Positions 9,662 through 19,460 of a stretch of 64,000 bases of DNA are shown piece by piece; positions within the stretch are counted from its first letter, which is position 1; every line of letters begins with the position of its first letter. Origin of the DNA: Niastella populi. GTDB lineage: Bacteria; Bacteroidota; Bacteroidia; Chitinophagales; Chitinophagaceae. A model generated the notes under the pieces. That model searched no databases. It worked only from the letters and a program-made list of their open reading frames with translations, and was not told where the DNA came from. Location of the stretch: positions 1 through 64,000 of the forward strand of contig NZ_LWBP01000001.1 of NCBI RefSeq assembly GCF_002078015.1. The letters run 5' to 3'. Position numbers and translations under genes: made by a program.

Positions 9662-9663
9662 GA

Positions 9664-10521
9664 CTATGCGTGTTGAGTGTTAATTTTTTTTGATGCTGTG
9701 GTGTTAAACAGGCTGTATCTTAATGTGCAGTAAATAGAGCGGAAGCCATCGCGCCAGCCGATCTTTTTTCCTTCGGCAAAAGTTCTTCCATAATAAGAAA
9801 TGCCTACTTCATAAATTTTTATATGCGGGATCTTCGCCACTTTAACGGTTACCTCGGGATCGAACCCAAAGCGTTTTTCAACCAAAGGAATTCTTTTTAA
9901 GATATCTGACCGGAATAGCTTATAACAGGTGTTCATATCGGTCAGGTTCAGGTTACTGAACATGTTCGAAATATGGGTGAGGAACCTGTTGCCGATAGAA
10001 TGCCAGAAGAAAAGGATGCGGTGGGGATGACCGCCCATAAACCGGGAGCCATATACTACGTCTGCTGCCACCAGCAGAACTGGTTTCAGCAGGGTGTTGT
10101 ACTCGCCCGGGTCGTATTCGAGGTCGGCATCCTGCACCAACAGGTATTCACCAGTTGCGTTGGCAATGCCCGTATGAATAGCGGCGCCCTTTCCCTGGTT
10201 TATTTCGTGCCTGATGTATGTAAAGTAATTGCGCGTGCCGTTTTTTGTATTGGCGATATACGCTTTAATAACTGCTTCTGTATTGTCGGTACTGCAGTCA
10301 TTTACAATGATCACCTCTTTTTCAATATCCCGTATGAGTTTCACCGCATTGATGCGCTCGAGAATACGGGTAATGGTCTTTTCCTCGTTGAAAGCCGGGA
10401 TAATGATCGACAGCCTTTTTATATTGGTTGAAGCTGTGGAGCTCACCACCGGCTGTTGATTGCCGGCTGCCCGTTCCAGGGAAGATACCGGCAGCCCGGA
10501 TTTGTTTATAGTATGCGTCAT
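9664..10521 (-). CDS. Family 2 glycosyltransferase (dolichyl-phosphate-sugar synthase-like)
   Basis: This 285-residue cytosolic GT-A enzyme has LSIIIPAFNEEKTITRIL, then EVIIVNDCSTDNTE, GKGAAIHTG and the DxD metal site in LLVQDADLEYD. DVVYGSRFMGG and the FGFDPEVTVKVAKI tail are typical of DPM1-like synthases that charge a polyprenyl phosphate with a sugar. The product would feed the neighbouring GT-C membrane proteins. It is a close paralogue of 18177-19049; the two genes bracket the five-gene GT-C array. The start at 10521 (MTHTINKSG) is preceded by a leader resembling those of the genes at 19049 and 21001. Confidence 0.88.
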   Translation of the reverse strand: MTHTINKSGLPVSSLERAAGNQQPVVSSTASTNIKRLSIIIPAFNEEKTITRILERINAVKLIRDIEKEVIIVNDCSTDNTEAVIKAYIANTKNGTRNYFTYIRHEINQGKGAAIHTGIANATGEYLLVQDADLEYDPGEYNTLLKPVLLVAADVVYGSRFMGGHPHRILFFWHSIGNRFLTHISNMFSNLNLTDMNTCYKLFRSDILKRIPLVEKRFGFDPEVTVKVAKIPHIKIYEVGISYYGRTFAEGKKIGWRDGFRSIYCTLRYSLFNTTASKKINTQHA

Positions 10522-10549
10522 AGAACAAGGGTTTATAATTTACAAACTG

Positions 10550-12085
10550 TCATCCGATCGCTTTTTGTGCATATTCGCTGTTGGGTTGCTGCTGTTGACT
10601 TTCGGTTTTCAGGTGCTGTATTAACCGGCCCAGCCAGTCGATCAGCAATAATGAAAAGATCACACTTAGTGATGAGGTAAAGGCCTGGTATCTTAATACG
10701 GTGGGCGCCGCAAAAATGTTAAAGGCGGCATAGGTTATCCAGAAAACGCCAACCAGCAGAATGATCCTGTTAAAGGCGGGGTTGTATTGCCAGCCTTTTA
10801 ACAACAGGTAACACAACAGCATTAAGAACAGGATCATATTCACAAAACTTACCAGCCAGGGGAAGTACTGAACTGACCACAGGCCGCCGTTTTTCGTTCC
10901 TGCTCTTACCTGGTTGCTGCTATACCCAAACCATTTTACCGCTGACTCCTGAACAATGGGGTAACCCCAGTTATAATTTTCTAAATACTCAACCGGCGGA
11001 ACAAAATACTTCCAGGCATTAGGCAACACAAAGTGGCGTAAGAAATGCAGGGGATATTTTTTAATAATATACTTGCCATATGCGCTGTAAAAAGGTCCCA
11101 TGCCGGCCCACATTTTAAATTCGGTGGCCGACCCGTCATTTTGAAACAGGCTATCGCGGTATTGTACTAGCGGATAACGCGGCGTCCACATATAGGCCGG
11201 CGTAGCCTTCACTACATTCAAATTGGGGTGGGTGTCAAAAAAAGTACGGATCCTGTTGTCAAGCGCATGGAATTGCGGCGGTACGGGTTCCCGCTCTGTG
11301 TAGTGTAGTTCCCGGTATACGTTCATGGCATTGTTGCTCCATTGCCACCCGCTAAAAGGCGAAAACTGCCAGTAGCCGGTGAGTTTTTTATACTGGTACA
11401 TGGTAAGGCCCGCAAACCAGCCAATAAGCAGTAACGCCAGCCCAAGCCCTGCTGCTTTTTTTCGAACAGGCAAAGGAGAAAACCCAAATGCCAATGCTGC
11501 AATAAACGGGTAAATAAGCGCATTGTACCGCACCGTAAAAGCCAGGAATAACACAAGGGCATGCCAGCCAATGATCTTTTTGGAAGGCTTATAAATGAGC
11601 CAGATCAACAGCGCGAACCAGGTCATGCTTAATGACAGGAAGAGCGCATCGCTGCTTACCATATTGCCCAGCTGTAAAAACAGGGGATTCAACACCATAA
11701 AGCAGAACAATACGGTTTGTATTACCCTGCCGGCTTTATAGAAATAAAAGACGGTAAACAAAAAGAACAGTGAACTGCACTGGATCAACAGGTATTGACA
11801 AATTACCAATGCCAGATCGGGTTTGGCAACAACACTTACCAGCCGTAAAAATTTGGAATAGCCTATAGGGTAAGAATTGATCGTGAGGTTGTCATAGGCA
11901 GCCTCGATGTATCTGAAAGAGTCGTCATGGATATAATTGGCAAAAGGGTACAGGTATTTAAACACCACGAACTGTATTACAATCACTGCCGCTGCCACGT
12001 ACAGGATGATCCTGTTCCCCCGGTTATGAAAGAGGAACTGGCGGAAGGTTTGTTTGCTGGCCGGTGCGTTTGGTAAAATGTTCAT
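10550..12085 (-). CDS. GT-C-like membrane protein, array copy 5 (last)
   Basis: This protein has 511 residues starting MNILPNAPASKQ at 12085. An upstream in-frame start at 12250 is rejected because it would run inside the preceding gene. The ATG overlaps the preceding gene's TGA (ATGA, 12082-12085), a sign of translational coupling. The first loop reads NYIHDDSFRYIEAA, then SYPIGYSKFLRLVSVVAKPDL; multiple TM helices follow. The conserved FSPFSGWQ and FTVRYNALIYPFI blocks are shared with the other copies. The tail is longer and Gln-rich (ESQQQQPNSEY). The likely role is transfer of a lipid-linked sugar to an envelope acceptor, inferred from fold and neighbours only. Confidence 0.75.
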   Translation of the reverse strand: MNILPNAPASKQTFRQFLFHNRGNRIILYVAAAVIVIQFVVFKYLYPFANYIHDDSFRYIEAAYDNLTINSYPIGYSKFLRLVSVVAKPDLALVICQYLLIQCSSLFFLFTVFYFYKAGRVIQTVLFCFMVLNPLFLQLGNMVSSDALFLSLSMTWFALLIWLIYKPSKKIIGWHALVLFLAFTVRYNALIYPFIAALAFGFSPLPVRKKAAGLGLALLLIGWFAGLTMYQYKKLTGYWQFSPFSGWQWSNNAMNVYRELHYTEREPVPPQFHALDNRIRTFFDTHPNLNVVKATPAYMWTPRYPLVQYRDSLFQNDGSATEFKMWAGMGPFYSAYGKYIIKKYPLHFLRHFVLPNAWKYFVPPVEYLENYNWGYPIVQESAVKWFGYSSNQVRAGTKNGGLWSVQYFPWLVSFVNMILFLMLLCYLLLKGWQYNPAFNRIILLVGVFWITYAAFNIFAAPTVLRYQAFTSSLSVIFSLLLIDWLGRLIQHLKTESQQQQPNSEYAQKAIG

Positions 12086-13593
12086 ATGGCTAAGCTTTGC
12101 TTTTGATTTTGCAGTTTCATCTGCTGCATTAACCGACCTATCCAGTCGATCAGCAGCAGGGAAAAAGTAACACTGATGAGTATGGGAAAGGCCTGGAACC
12201 GTAATGCGACGGGCGCCGAAAGAATGGTAAATGCGGCATTCGCCAGCCACACAAAACCCGCCAGTAGAATGATCTTGTTAAAGATGCTGTTGTTTTGCCA
12301 GCCTTTCATTAGCAGGTAAGTGAGGAATAGTAAGAACAGCATGAAATTGGTAATGCTCACTAAAAATGGATAATACTGAAGAATGTAAACCGTACCGCTT
12401 TTCATTCTTGTTCTTACCTGGTCGTTTGTATACCCAAACCATGTCACCGCCGATTCCAGCACCGTTGTTTTGTAACCATTGTATTTTTCCAAAAACTCAA
12501 CCGGCGGGAAAAAATAGTTCAGCGAATTGGGCGCCGCAAAGTACCGTAGATAATGTATGGGATAGTTTTTAATAAGCACCAAACCATACGAACTGTACAA
12601 AGGCCCCATGCTTGCCCATTTTTTAAATTCGCTTGTGGTGGTATCTTTTGCAAACAGATCTTCTTTATACACCATTAATGGAAGCGAAGGCGCCCACATA
12701 TAGTACGTGCCGGCCTCACCAACGGGCAGATAAGGGTACCTGTCATACATTCTACGGTTCATCTTGTCTAACGCCTGAAACTTGAGTGGAACGGGTTTTC
12801 GGGCTGCACTGTCTACTTTTCGGTACGCATACATGGCATTGTTGGCGAGTTGCCAGCCGCTAAATGGCGAAAACTGGTAATGACCGGTTAGTTTTTTATA
12901 CTGGAACATTGAAAGACCTACAAACCAGCCGATAAGTAAGAATGCAAGCCCCAGTCCCAACACTTTTTTGCGAAGTGGCAATTTTGATAACCCGAATGCC
13001 AGCAGGGAAATAAACGGATAGATCAATGCATTATAGCGCACCGTAAAAGCCGCCAGTAATACCAGGGCATGCCAGAAATTGATTTTACTGGATGGCTTGT
13101 ACATGATCCATAACAACAGCGCAAACCAGGTGGTGCTTAATGCCAGGAACAGCCCGTCGCTGCTAACCATGTTACCCATGTGTAAGAACAGGGGGTTAAC
13201 AACCATAAAACAGAGTAAGATGTTTTGCGTAAGCCGGCCAACCCGGTAGAAATAAAAAAGGGTAAACAAAAAGAAAAGCGTGCTGCATTGGATCATTATA
13301 TATTGAAGGCTCACCAGTGCCAGATCAGGTTTTGCAAAAACACTTACCAGTCGTAAAAACTTTGAATAGCCGATAGGGTAAGTAGCGATCGTCATGTTAT
13401 CCAATGCCGCATCGAGGTAAGCAAAGGAGTCGTCGCGGATATAGTTGGCAAACGGATATAAGTATTTAAAAACAATGAATTGTACAACAATCGCAGCCGC
13501 CGCCCAATACAGGATGGTCCTGTTCCTTCGGTTATGAAAGAGGAATTGGACAAAGGTATGTTCGCCGGCCGGTGTGTGTTGTATAGTATTCAT
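12082..13593 (-). CDS. GT-C-like membrane protein, array copy 4
   Basis: This protein has 503 residues from MNTIQHTPAG at 13593; an apparent earlier start at 13809 reads through the neighbour and is rejected. ATGA overlaps link it on both sides (13590-13593 and 12082-12085). The first-loop acidic motif is RDDSFAYLDAA (DDS at residues 54-56), followed by TYPIGYSKFLRLVSVFAKPDL. It shares HYQFSPFSGWQLANNAMYAY and a C-terminus ending QSLAI with copies 1-3. It belongs to the array discussed in the findings; substrate unknown. Confidence 0.75.
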   Translation of the reverse strand: MNTIQHTPAGEHTFVQFLFHNRRNRTILYWAAAAIVVQFIVFKYLYPFANYIRDDSFAYLDAALDNMTIATYPIGYSKFLRLVSVFAKPDLALVSLQYIMIQCSTLFFLFTLFYFYRVGRLTQNILLCFMVVNPLFLHMGNMVSSDGLFLALSTTWFALLLWIMYKPSSKINFWHALVLLAAFTVRYNALIYPFISLLAFGLSKLPLRKKVLGLGLAFLLIGWFVGLSMFQYKKLTGHYQFSPFSGWQLANNAMYAYRKVDSAARKPVPLKFQALDKMNRRMYDRYPYLPVGEAGTYYMWAPSLPLMVYKEDLFAKDTTTSEFKKWASMGPLYSSYGLVLIKNYPIHYLRYFAAPNSLNYFFPPVEFLEKYNGYKTTVLESAVTWFGYTNDQVRTRMKSGTVYILQYYPFLVSITNFMLFLLFLTYLLMKGWQNNSIFNKIILLAGFVWLANAAFTILSAPVALRFQAFPILISVTFSLLLIDWIGRLMQQMKLQNQKQSLAI

Positions 13594-15101
13594 ATGGCTA
13601 AACTTTGCTGTTGATTTTGAAGTTTCAGGTGCTGCGTTAAACCAACCAGCCAGTCGATCAGCAGCACAGAAAAAGTAACGCTGATCAATGCGGGGAACGC
13701 CTGGAACCTCAATGCGGGGGAAGACGCAAAAATGGTAAACCCCGCATTGGCCAGCCACACAAAGCCGGCGAGGCAAACGCTTTTGTACAATAAAGGTCTG
13801 TACTGCCATCCTTTTAAAAGCAGGTAAGCGATGAGCATTAACACCATTACCAGGTTGGTAATGGCAACAAAATACTGGAACGGTAGCAGGATATATACTT
13901 TATTGCTTTTCATTCTTGTGCGTACCTGGTTGTTCTCATAGCCAAACCATTTTGCGGCCGTTTCCGGAACGGTAGGATGGCTCCAGTTATAATAGCCCAG
14001 GTATTCAACCGGCGGAAGAAAATATTTCAGGGAATTAGGCAAAACAAAATGCTGGAGAAAATGCCCCGGATAGGTTTTTATAATGTGCCAGCCATACGAA
14101 CTATAAAAAGGTCCCATTCCCGCCCATTTTTTTAACTGGGTTGCCGAAGGGTCGTTTTTAAACATACTGTCGCGGTACCGCATTAACGGCAGCCAGGGCG
14201 CCCACATATAGAACGTACTTGCTTCACCAATTTCAAGGTCGGGGTACCGGTCGTATAGCTTACGGACCATATCATCCAGTTCCCGGAATTGCGGCGGCAC
14301 CGGTAGCCGCGCGGCGCTGTCTACTTTCCGGTAAGCATACATGGCATTGTTGGCCAGTTGCCAGCCGCTAAAAGGCGAAAACTGGTAATGACCGGTTAGT
14401 TTTTTATACTGGAACATAGAAAGGCCCACGAACCAGCCTAACAGCAGGAGTGCAAATGCCAGCCCTGCCGCTTTTTTTCGAACCGGCAGTTTTGATAAGC
14501 CAAAGGCCACTCCTGCAATGAATGGATAGATGAGCGCATTGTACCGCACGGTGAAAGCCGCGAATAACACAATGCCATGCCAGAAAATGATTTTATTGGA
14601 AGGTTTATACATGATCCATAAAAGCAGTGCAAACCAGCTCATGCTTAACGCCAGGAAAAGCCCATCGCTGCTTACCATATTGCCGAGGTGTAAGAACAAG
14701 GGATTAAAAACCATAAAACACCACAGTATTCTTTGCGCTACTTTGCCGGCCCTATAGAAATAAAAAATGGTAAACAGTAAGAAAAGCACACTGCACTGGA
14801 TCATCAGATATTGAATACCTGTCAATACAAGGTCGGGTTTTGCAAAAACGCTCACCAGCCGTAAAAACTTTGAATAACCTATAGGGTAGGAGTTGATGGT
14901 AAAATTCTTTATCGCCGCATTCAGGTATACAAAAGAGTCGCCGTGTATATAGTTAGCAAAAGGATAGAGGTATTTAAACACCGCGAACTGGATAATAATG
15001 GCGGCCGCCGCCAGGTACAGGGTCATCCTGTTTTGCCTGTTATGAAAAAGGAACTGAGCAAAAGTTTGTTCGCCGGCCGGTGCGTTTTGTAAATTGTTCA
15101 T
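13590..15101 (-). CDS. GT-C-like membrane protein, array copy 3
   Basis: This protein has 503 residues from MNNLQNAPAG at 15101 (start chosen by the ATGA overlap with the preceding stop and by alignment to the paralogues). The first-loop motif is HGDSFVYLNAA: the first acidic residue of the DDS seen in copies 1, 4 and 5 is Gly here, while the second Asp is kept. Otherwise it closely follows copy 4, including HYQFSPFSGWQLANNAMYAY and YRKVDSAAR. The likely cell location is the inner membrane. Confidence 0.75.
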   Translation of the reverse strand: MNNLQNAPAGEQTFAQFLFHNRQNRMTLYLAAAAIIIQFAVFKYLYPFANYIHGDSFVYLNAAIKNFTINSYPIGYSKFLRLVSVFAKPDLVLTGIQYLMIQCSVLFLLFTIFYFYRAGKVAQRILWCFMVFNPLFLHLGNMVSSDGLFLALSMSWFALLLWIMYKPSNKIIFWHGIVLFAAFTVRYNALIYPFIAGVAFGLSKLPVRKKAAGLAFALLLLGWFVGLSMFQYKKLTGHYQFSPFSGWQLANNAMYAYRKVDSAARLPVPPQFRELDDMVRKLYDRYPDLEIGEASTFYMWAPWLPLMRYRDSMFKNDPSATQLKKWAGMGPFYSSYGWHIIKTYPGHFLQHFVLPNSLKYFLPPVEYLGYYNWSHPTVPETAAKWFGYENNQVRTRMKSNKVYILLPFQYFVAITNLVMVLMLIAYLLLKGWQYRPLLYKSVCLAGFVWLANAGFTIFASSPALRFQAFPALISVTFSVLLIDWLVGLTQHLKLQNQQQSLAI

Positions 15102-16609
15102 ATGGCTAAGCTTTGCTGTTGATTTTGGAGTTTCAGGTGCTGCACTAACCGGGCCATCCAGTCGATCAGCAGCAGGGAAAAGGTGGCGCTTAACAATGCG
15201 GGGAACGCCTGGAATCGTAAGGCGGCAGAAGCCGAAAAGATGGTAAACCCGGCATTCGCTATCCACACGAACCCGGCCAAAAGAATGCTTTTATTAAAGG
15301 TGGTGCTGTATTGCCAGCCTTTTAAAAGCAGGAACGCCAGGAGCATCAGAACCATGATCAGATTGGTGATGCTGATAAGATAGGGGTAGGGTAGCAGCAC
15401 CCATATTTTACCGCTTTTCATTCTTGTGTTTACCTGGTTATTTGTATAACCAAACCATTTCACCGCCGTTGGCCGAACGGTTGGGTGGTTCATGTTATAG
15501 TATTCAAGAAACTCAAGGGGCGGCGCTAAATACTTCTTCGAATTAGGCCACGCAAAGTAGCGCAGGAAATGCATGGGATATTTTTTGATAAAGTACATTC
15601 CATACGAACTATAAAATGGCCCCATACCGGCCCATTTTTTAAATTTTGTTGCGGACGTGTCTTTTGCAAACAGGCCGTCGCGGTATTGTCCCAGCGGAAA
15701 CCAGGGCGTCCACATATAGGCGGTACTGGCTTCGCCCCCAGGCAAAACAGGGGTGTTGTCATAAAAATTGCGGATCATGCTGTCAAGCACCCGGAATTTT
15801 GCCGGTACCGGTTCGCGGTTGGCGCTGTCTACTTCGTGGTAAACGTACATGGCATTGTTTGCCAGTTGCCAGCCGCTGAATGGCGTATACTGCCAGTAAC
15901 CGGTGAGCTTTTTATACTGCAACATAGAAAGGCCAACAAAACAGCCGCACAGCAGCAGGCCAAATCCGAATCCCAGTGCTTTTTTTCGAAGTGATAATTT
16001 TGACAACGCAAAAGCCACCAGCGCAATAAATGGATAGATCATTGCATTGTATCGCACGGTGAAGGCTGCGAACAATACAATGGCATGCCAGCAGATTATT
16101 CTATTGGATGGTTTAAAGATGATCCATAAAAGCAGGGCAAACCAGGTCATGCTTAATGCCAGAAAAACCCCATCGCTGCTTACCATATTGCCCAGGTGTA
16201 AAGCCAGTGGATTAAAAACCATGAAACATAGCAGTACCGCCTGCGTCACCCTGCCAGCCCTGTAGAAATAAAAAAGGGTAAACAATAAAAAAAGCGTACT
16301 GCACTGGATCATCAGGTATTGAAGGCTCACCAATACAAGATCAGGCTTTGCAAAAACGCTTACCAGGCGTAAAAACTTTGAATAACCAATCGGGTACGTA
16401 TTGATAGTCAGGTTCTGACTGGCGGCATCCAGGTAGGCAAAAGAATCGCCATGTATATAATTGGCAAAAGGATATAAGTATTTGAACACAGCAAACTGTA
16501 TTATGATGGCAGCCGCAGCCATGTACAGGATGATCCTGTTCCGCCGGTTATGAAGGAGGAACTGCGCAAATGTTTGTTCGCTGGCCGGTGCGTGTTGAAA
16601 ACTGTTCAT
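15098..16609 (-). CDS. GT-C-like membrane protein, array copy 2
   Basis: This protein has 503 residues from MNSFQHAPAS at 16609, with ATGA overlaps at both ends (16606-16609 and 15098-15101). The first-loop motif is HGDSFAYLDAA, again with Gly in place of the first Asp. YWQYTPFSGWQLANNAMYVY and the QSLAI tail match the other copies. Polytopic with about 10-12 hydrophobic stretches. Same inferred role as the other array members. Confidence 0.75.
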   Translation of the reverse strand: MNSFQHAPASEQTFAQFLLHNRRNRIILYMAAAAIIIQFAVFKYLYPFANYIHGDSFAYLDAASQNLTINTYPIGYSKFLRLVSVFAKPDLVLVSLQYLMIQCSTLFLLFTLFYFYRAGRVTQAVLLCFMVFNPLALHLGNMVSSDGVFLALSMTWFALLLWIIFKPSNRIICWHAIVLFAAFTVRYNAMIYPFIALVAFALSKLSLRKKALGFGFGLLLCGCFVGLSMLQYKKLTGYWQYTPFSGWQLANNAMYVYHEVDSANREPVPAKFRVLDSMIRNFYDNTPVLPGGEASTAYMWTPWFPLGQYRDGLFAKDTSATKFKKWAGMGPFYSSYGMYFIKKYPMHFLRYFAWPNSKKYLAPPLEFLEYYNMNHPTVRPTAVKWFGYTNNQVNTRMKSGKIWVLLPYPYLISITNLIMVLMLLAFLLLKGWQYSTTFNKSILLAGFVWIANAGFTIFSASAALRFQAFPALLSATFSLLLIDWMARLVQHLKLQNQQQSLAI

Positions 16610-18120
16610 ATCGCTAAGCTTTGCTGTTGACTTTGCAATTTCATGCGCTGCACCAACTGAACCATCCAGTCGATCAGCAGCAGGGAAAAACTAACACTGA
16701 GTAATGCCGGGAACGTCTGGAATCTTATTGCAGCGGAAGATGCAATTATGGTAAACGCTGCATTGGCTATCCATACAGACCCGGCCAGGAGAATGATCTT
16801 GTTAAATGCCCTGTTGTGTTGCCATCCTTTCAAAAGCAGGTAAGCCAGGAGCATCAGCAACAGGATCAAATTGGCAATACCTGCCAGGTAGGGGAAAGGT
16901 ATAAGGACCCAAATTCTGCCGTTTTTCATTCTTGTGTGTACCCGGTAGTCTTTATAACCAAACCATTTTTTGGGCCATTCCGGAACATATGCATGGCCCC
17001 AGTTATAGTATTCCAGGAACTCGAGGGGCGGCACGAAATATTTCTGCGCATTGGGCCAGGCAAAATAGCGGAGAAAATGCATGGGGTATTTTTTAATAAT
17101 GAACCATCCGTACGAACCGTACAAAGGCGCCATAGCGGCCCATTCTTTAAATGGGGGTGTGGAACTGTCTTTTGCTTTAAAAACGCTGTTGCTGTATTTC
17201 ATTAACGGGTACCACTCCGTCCACATATAGGCAGTACTGGCTACGCCTGCCGGTTTATCGGGGTGTGTGTCATAGAAATCACGCACCATATTGTCCAGTG
17301 CCTGGAATTTGGGTGGCACCGGTTGCCGGTTGGCGCCGGTTACTTCCTGGTAGGCATACATGGCATTGTTTGCCAGTTGCCAGCCGCTAAAAGGCGAAAA
17401 CTGCCAATAACCGGTGAGCTTTTTATATTGGTACATAGAAAGCAGTACAAACCAGCCCATGACCAACAACCCCCATCCCAGCCCCGCCAGTTTTTTTCGA
17501 AGCGAAAGCGTTGATAAGCCAAATGCCAGTATGGCAATGAATGGATAGATCAATGCGTTGTAGCGCACGGTGAAAGCGGCGAATAACACCATGGCATGCC
17601 AGAAAATAATTCTATTCGAGGGTTTGTAGATAATCCATAATAACAATGTAAACCAGGTCATGCTTAATGCCACGAACAACCCATCGCTGCTTACCATATT
17701 GCCAAGATGTAAAAGCAGGGGATTGATGATCATAAAACAAAACAATATTACCTGCGTTACCCGGCCAACGTTATAGAAATAAAAGATGGTAAACAGTAAG
17801 AACAGCGCACTGCACTGGATCACCAGGTATTGAAGGCTTACCAATACGAGATCCGGCCTGGCAAAAACACTCACCAGCCGTAAAAATCTGGAATAACCTA
17901 TCGGGTACATATAGATAGTCAGGTTCTCATCTGCAGCTATCAGGTACCGGAATGAGTCGTCATAGATATAATTGGCGAAGGGATACAGGTATTTGAATAT
18001 GGCGAACTGTATAATGGTTGCTGCCGCGGCCAGGTATAGGATGGTCCTGTTCCACCGGTGATGAAACAGGAATTGGGAAAAGGTTTGTTCGCCGGCCGGA
18101 GCCTGTTGAAATACGTTCAT
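16606..18120 (-). CDS. GT-C-like membrane protein, array copy 1 (first)
   Basis: This protein has 504 residues from MNVFQQAPAG at 18120. It is the first gene of the paralogue array in the direction of transcription and the only one not start-coupled to another GT-C gene; it lies 56 bp after the family-2 transferase stop. The first-loop motif is YDDSFRYLIAA with both Asp kept, then MYPIGYSRFLRLVSVFARPDL. Its stop overlaps the next start (ATGA). The array architecture suggests equimolar translation of related transferases or diversification of acceptor specificity. Confidence 0.75.
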   Translation of the reverse strand: MNVFQQAPAGEQTFSQFLFHHRWNRTILYLAAAATIIQFAIFKYLYPFANYIYDDSFRYLIAADENLTIYMYPIGYSRFLRLVSVFARPDLVLVSLQYLVIQCSALFLLFTIFYFYNVGRVTQVILFCFMIINPLLLHLGNMVSSDGLFVALSMTWFTLLLWIIYKPSNRIIFWHAMVLFAAFTVRYNALIYPFIAILAFGLSTLSLRKKLAGLGWGLLVMGWFVLLSMYQYKKLTGYWQFSPFSGWQLANNAMYAYQEVTGANRQPVPPKFQALDNMVRDFYDTHPDKPAGVASTAYMWTEWYPLMKYSNSVFKAKDSSTPPFKEWAAMAPLYGSYGWFIIKKYPMHFLRYFAWPNAQKYFVPPLEFLEYYNWGHAYVPEWPKKWFGYKDYRVHTRMKNGRIWVLIPFPYLAGIANLILLLMLLAYLLLKGWQHNRAFNKIILLAGSVWIANAAFTIIASSAAIRFQTFPALLSVSFSLLLIDWMVQLVQRMKLQSQQQSLAI

Positions 18121-18176
18121 ATTGCTTACTGTATTGTAAGTGTTACGTAAGGTGGATCTGAATACTTGTTACGTTC

Positions 18177-19049
18177 TTAAACAGTAGCTTTTACCCTTTT
18201 ATTAGCCGAGATGCTGATATTGAAAGACCCGTACTTCAGGATGCAATAGATGGCCCTGAAGCCATCGCGCCAGCTGATCTTCTTTCCCTCGGCAAATGTT
18301 CGACCGTAATAACTGATGCCTACTTCATAGATGCGCACACCAGGCACTGCCGCCATTTTTGCCGTTACTTCCGGTTCAAACCCAAAACGCTTTTCTTTTA
18401 AAGAAATTCCCTGAATTAATTCTGTACGGAACATTTTATAACCCGTTTCCATGTCGGTTAAATTCAGGTTGGTAAACATGTTACTTAGGAAAGTAAGGAA
18501 CTTATTGCCGATAGAATGCCAGAAGAACAGGATGCGGTGTGGATTGCCGCCCATAAATCGCGAGCCGTATACCACATCTGCCGAGCCAAGTATAATGGGT
18601 TTTATGAGCGTATTATACTCGCCCGGGTCGTATTCAAGGTCGGCATCCTGCACCAACAGGTAGTCGCCGGTTGCCTGGGCGATACCCGTATGGATAGCCG
18701 CACCCTTCCCCTGGTTTACATCGTGCTTTATGTATTTGAAAAAGTTGATGCTGAGATCAGTAGCGTTGGAGATATAACTTTGTATAGCTAATTCTGTATT
18801 ATCTGTTGAGCAATCATTGACGATGATCACTTCTTTTTCTATATTTCGTATCAGTTTTACCTGGTTTATTCTATCGAGTATCAGTGCAATAGTTTTTTCC
18901 TCGTTATATGCGGGAATGATGATGGAGAGTTTCTTAATTGGCAGGGGATGTTGATTGGTGGCCGCCATTAACGTATCACCTGTTTCAATTGCTGATACCG
19001 GATCAGGAGCAGGATCCTGAGCAATAGGCATGCTGAATACATCGTTCAT
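18177..19049 (-). CDS. Family 2 glycosyltransferase (dolichyl-phosphate-sugar synthase-like)
   Basis: This 290-residue protein contains LSIIIPAYNEEKTIALIL, EVIIVNDCSTDNTE, GKGAAIHTG, the DxD site in LLVQDADLEYD, and FGFEPEVTAKMA, as in polyprenyl-phosphate sugar synthases. It is a clear paralogue of 9664-10521 over its full length. It is the first gene of the minus-strand glycan operon running to 8153. Its leader shares a 16-base string with the leader of the AraC gene starting at 21001. Confidence 0.88.
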   Translation of the reverse strand: MNDVFSMPIAQDPAPDPVSAIETGDTLMAATNQHPLPIKKLSIIIPAYNEEKTIALILDRINQVKLIRNIEKEVIIVNDCSTDNTELAIQSYISNATDLSINFFKYIKHDVNQGKGAAIHTGIAQATGDYLLVQDADLEYDPGEYNTLIKPIILGSADVVYGSRFMGGNPHRILFFWHSIGNKFLTFLSNMFTNLNLTDMETGYKMFRTELIQGISLKEKRFGFEPEVTAKMAAVPGVRIYEVGISYYGRTFAEGKKISWRDGFRAIYCILKYGSFNISISANKRVKATV

Positions 19050-19460
19050 ATGAACAAGGTTTAATAATTAACAATATGGAAATGATTTACCGGTGTTGGG
19101 GTGTTGCTTCAGAGGGAACGTTTTGATCGCTTCAAATTCTTATTGAACAGCCGGCTCAAGCTGTAGCTAGACAACCACGGCGTACCGGCGGAAACCTTAT
19201 CCGTAAGGATAAAGACTTTATACTCCTGAAAAACAGTAAAGATTTGTACCCCACGCCTGATGCGGGAGTAGAATATTTTATAACATGAATTGTTTTGTGT
19301 TGACTTTGCCTTTATAAGAAATGAAACAGCTACAAATGGGCCTCGATTCGTTCTTTTTATTTTCTTCCGGGGCACTTACCGGAGCATCGTTGATTCTGTA
19401 TGCAAGTTACTATCGCAGATTTACATTTTTGCATCACTATTTATCATTTTTGCTTCACTA
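19050..19460. other. Intergenic region with hairpin and CATTTTTGC repeats
   Basis: This 411-bp stretch has no convincing gene. It contains the leader of the GT operon (19050-19075), a small perfect hairpin TTATCC-GTAA-GGATAA (19197-19212), and the first copies of a 9-mer repeated at 21-bp intervals (19424, 19445, 19466). Open frames of 88 aa (minus) and 68-79 aa (plus) exist but have no recognisable features. Confidence 0.5.

Noticed and set aside
12086-12250. N-terminal extensions of array copies 5, 4 and 3 (starts at 12250, 13809, 15266)
   Set aside because: The extensions read the neighbour's C-terminus in another frame; alignment of all copies and ATGA overlaps support starts at 12085, 13593 and 15101.
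19109-19375. 88-residue minus-strand open frame
   Set aside because: Basic, no recognisable domain, AT-rich intergenic context; cannot be distinguished from chance, though the repeat array lies 50-100 bp upstream of its start.
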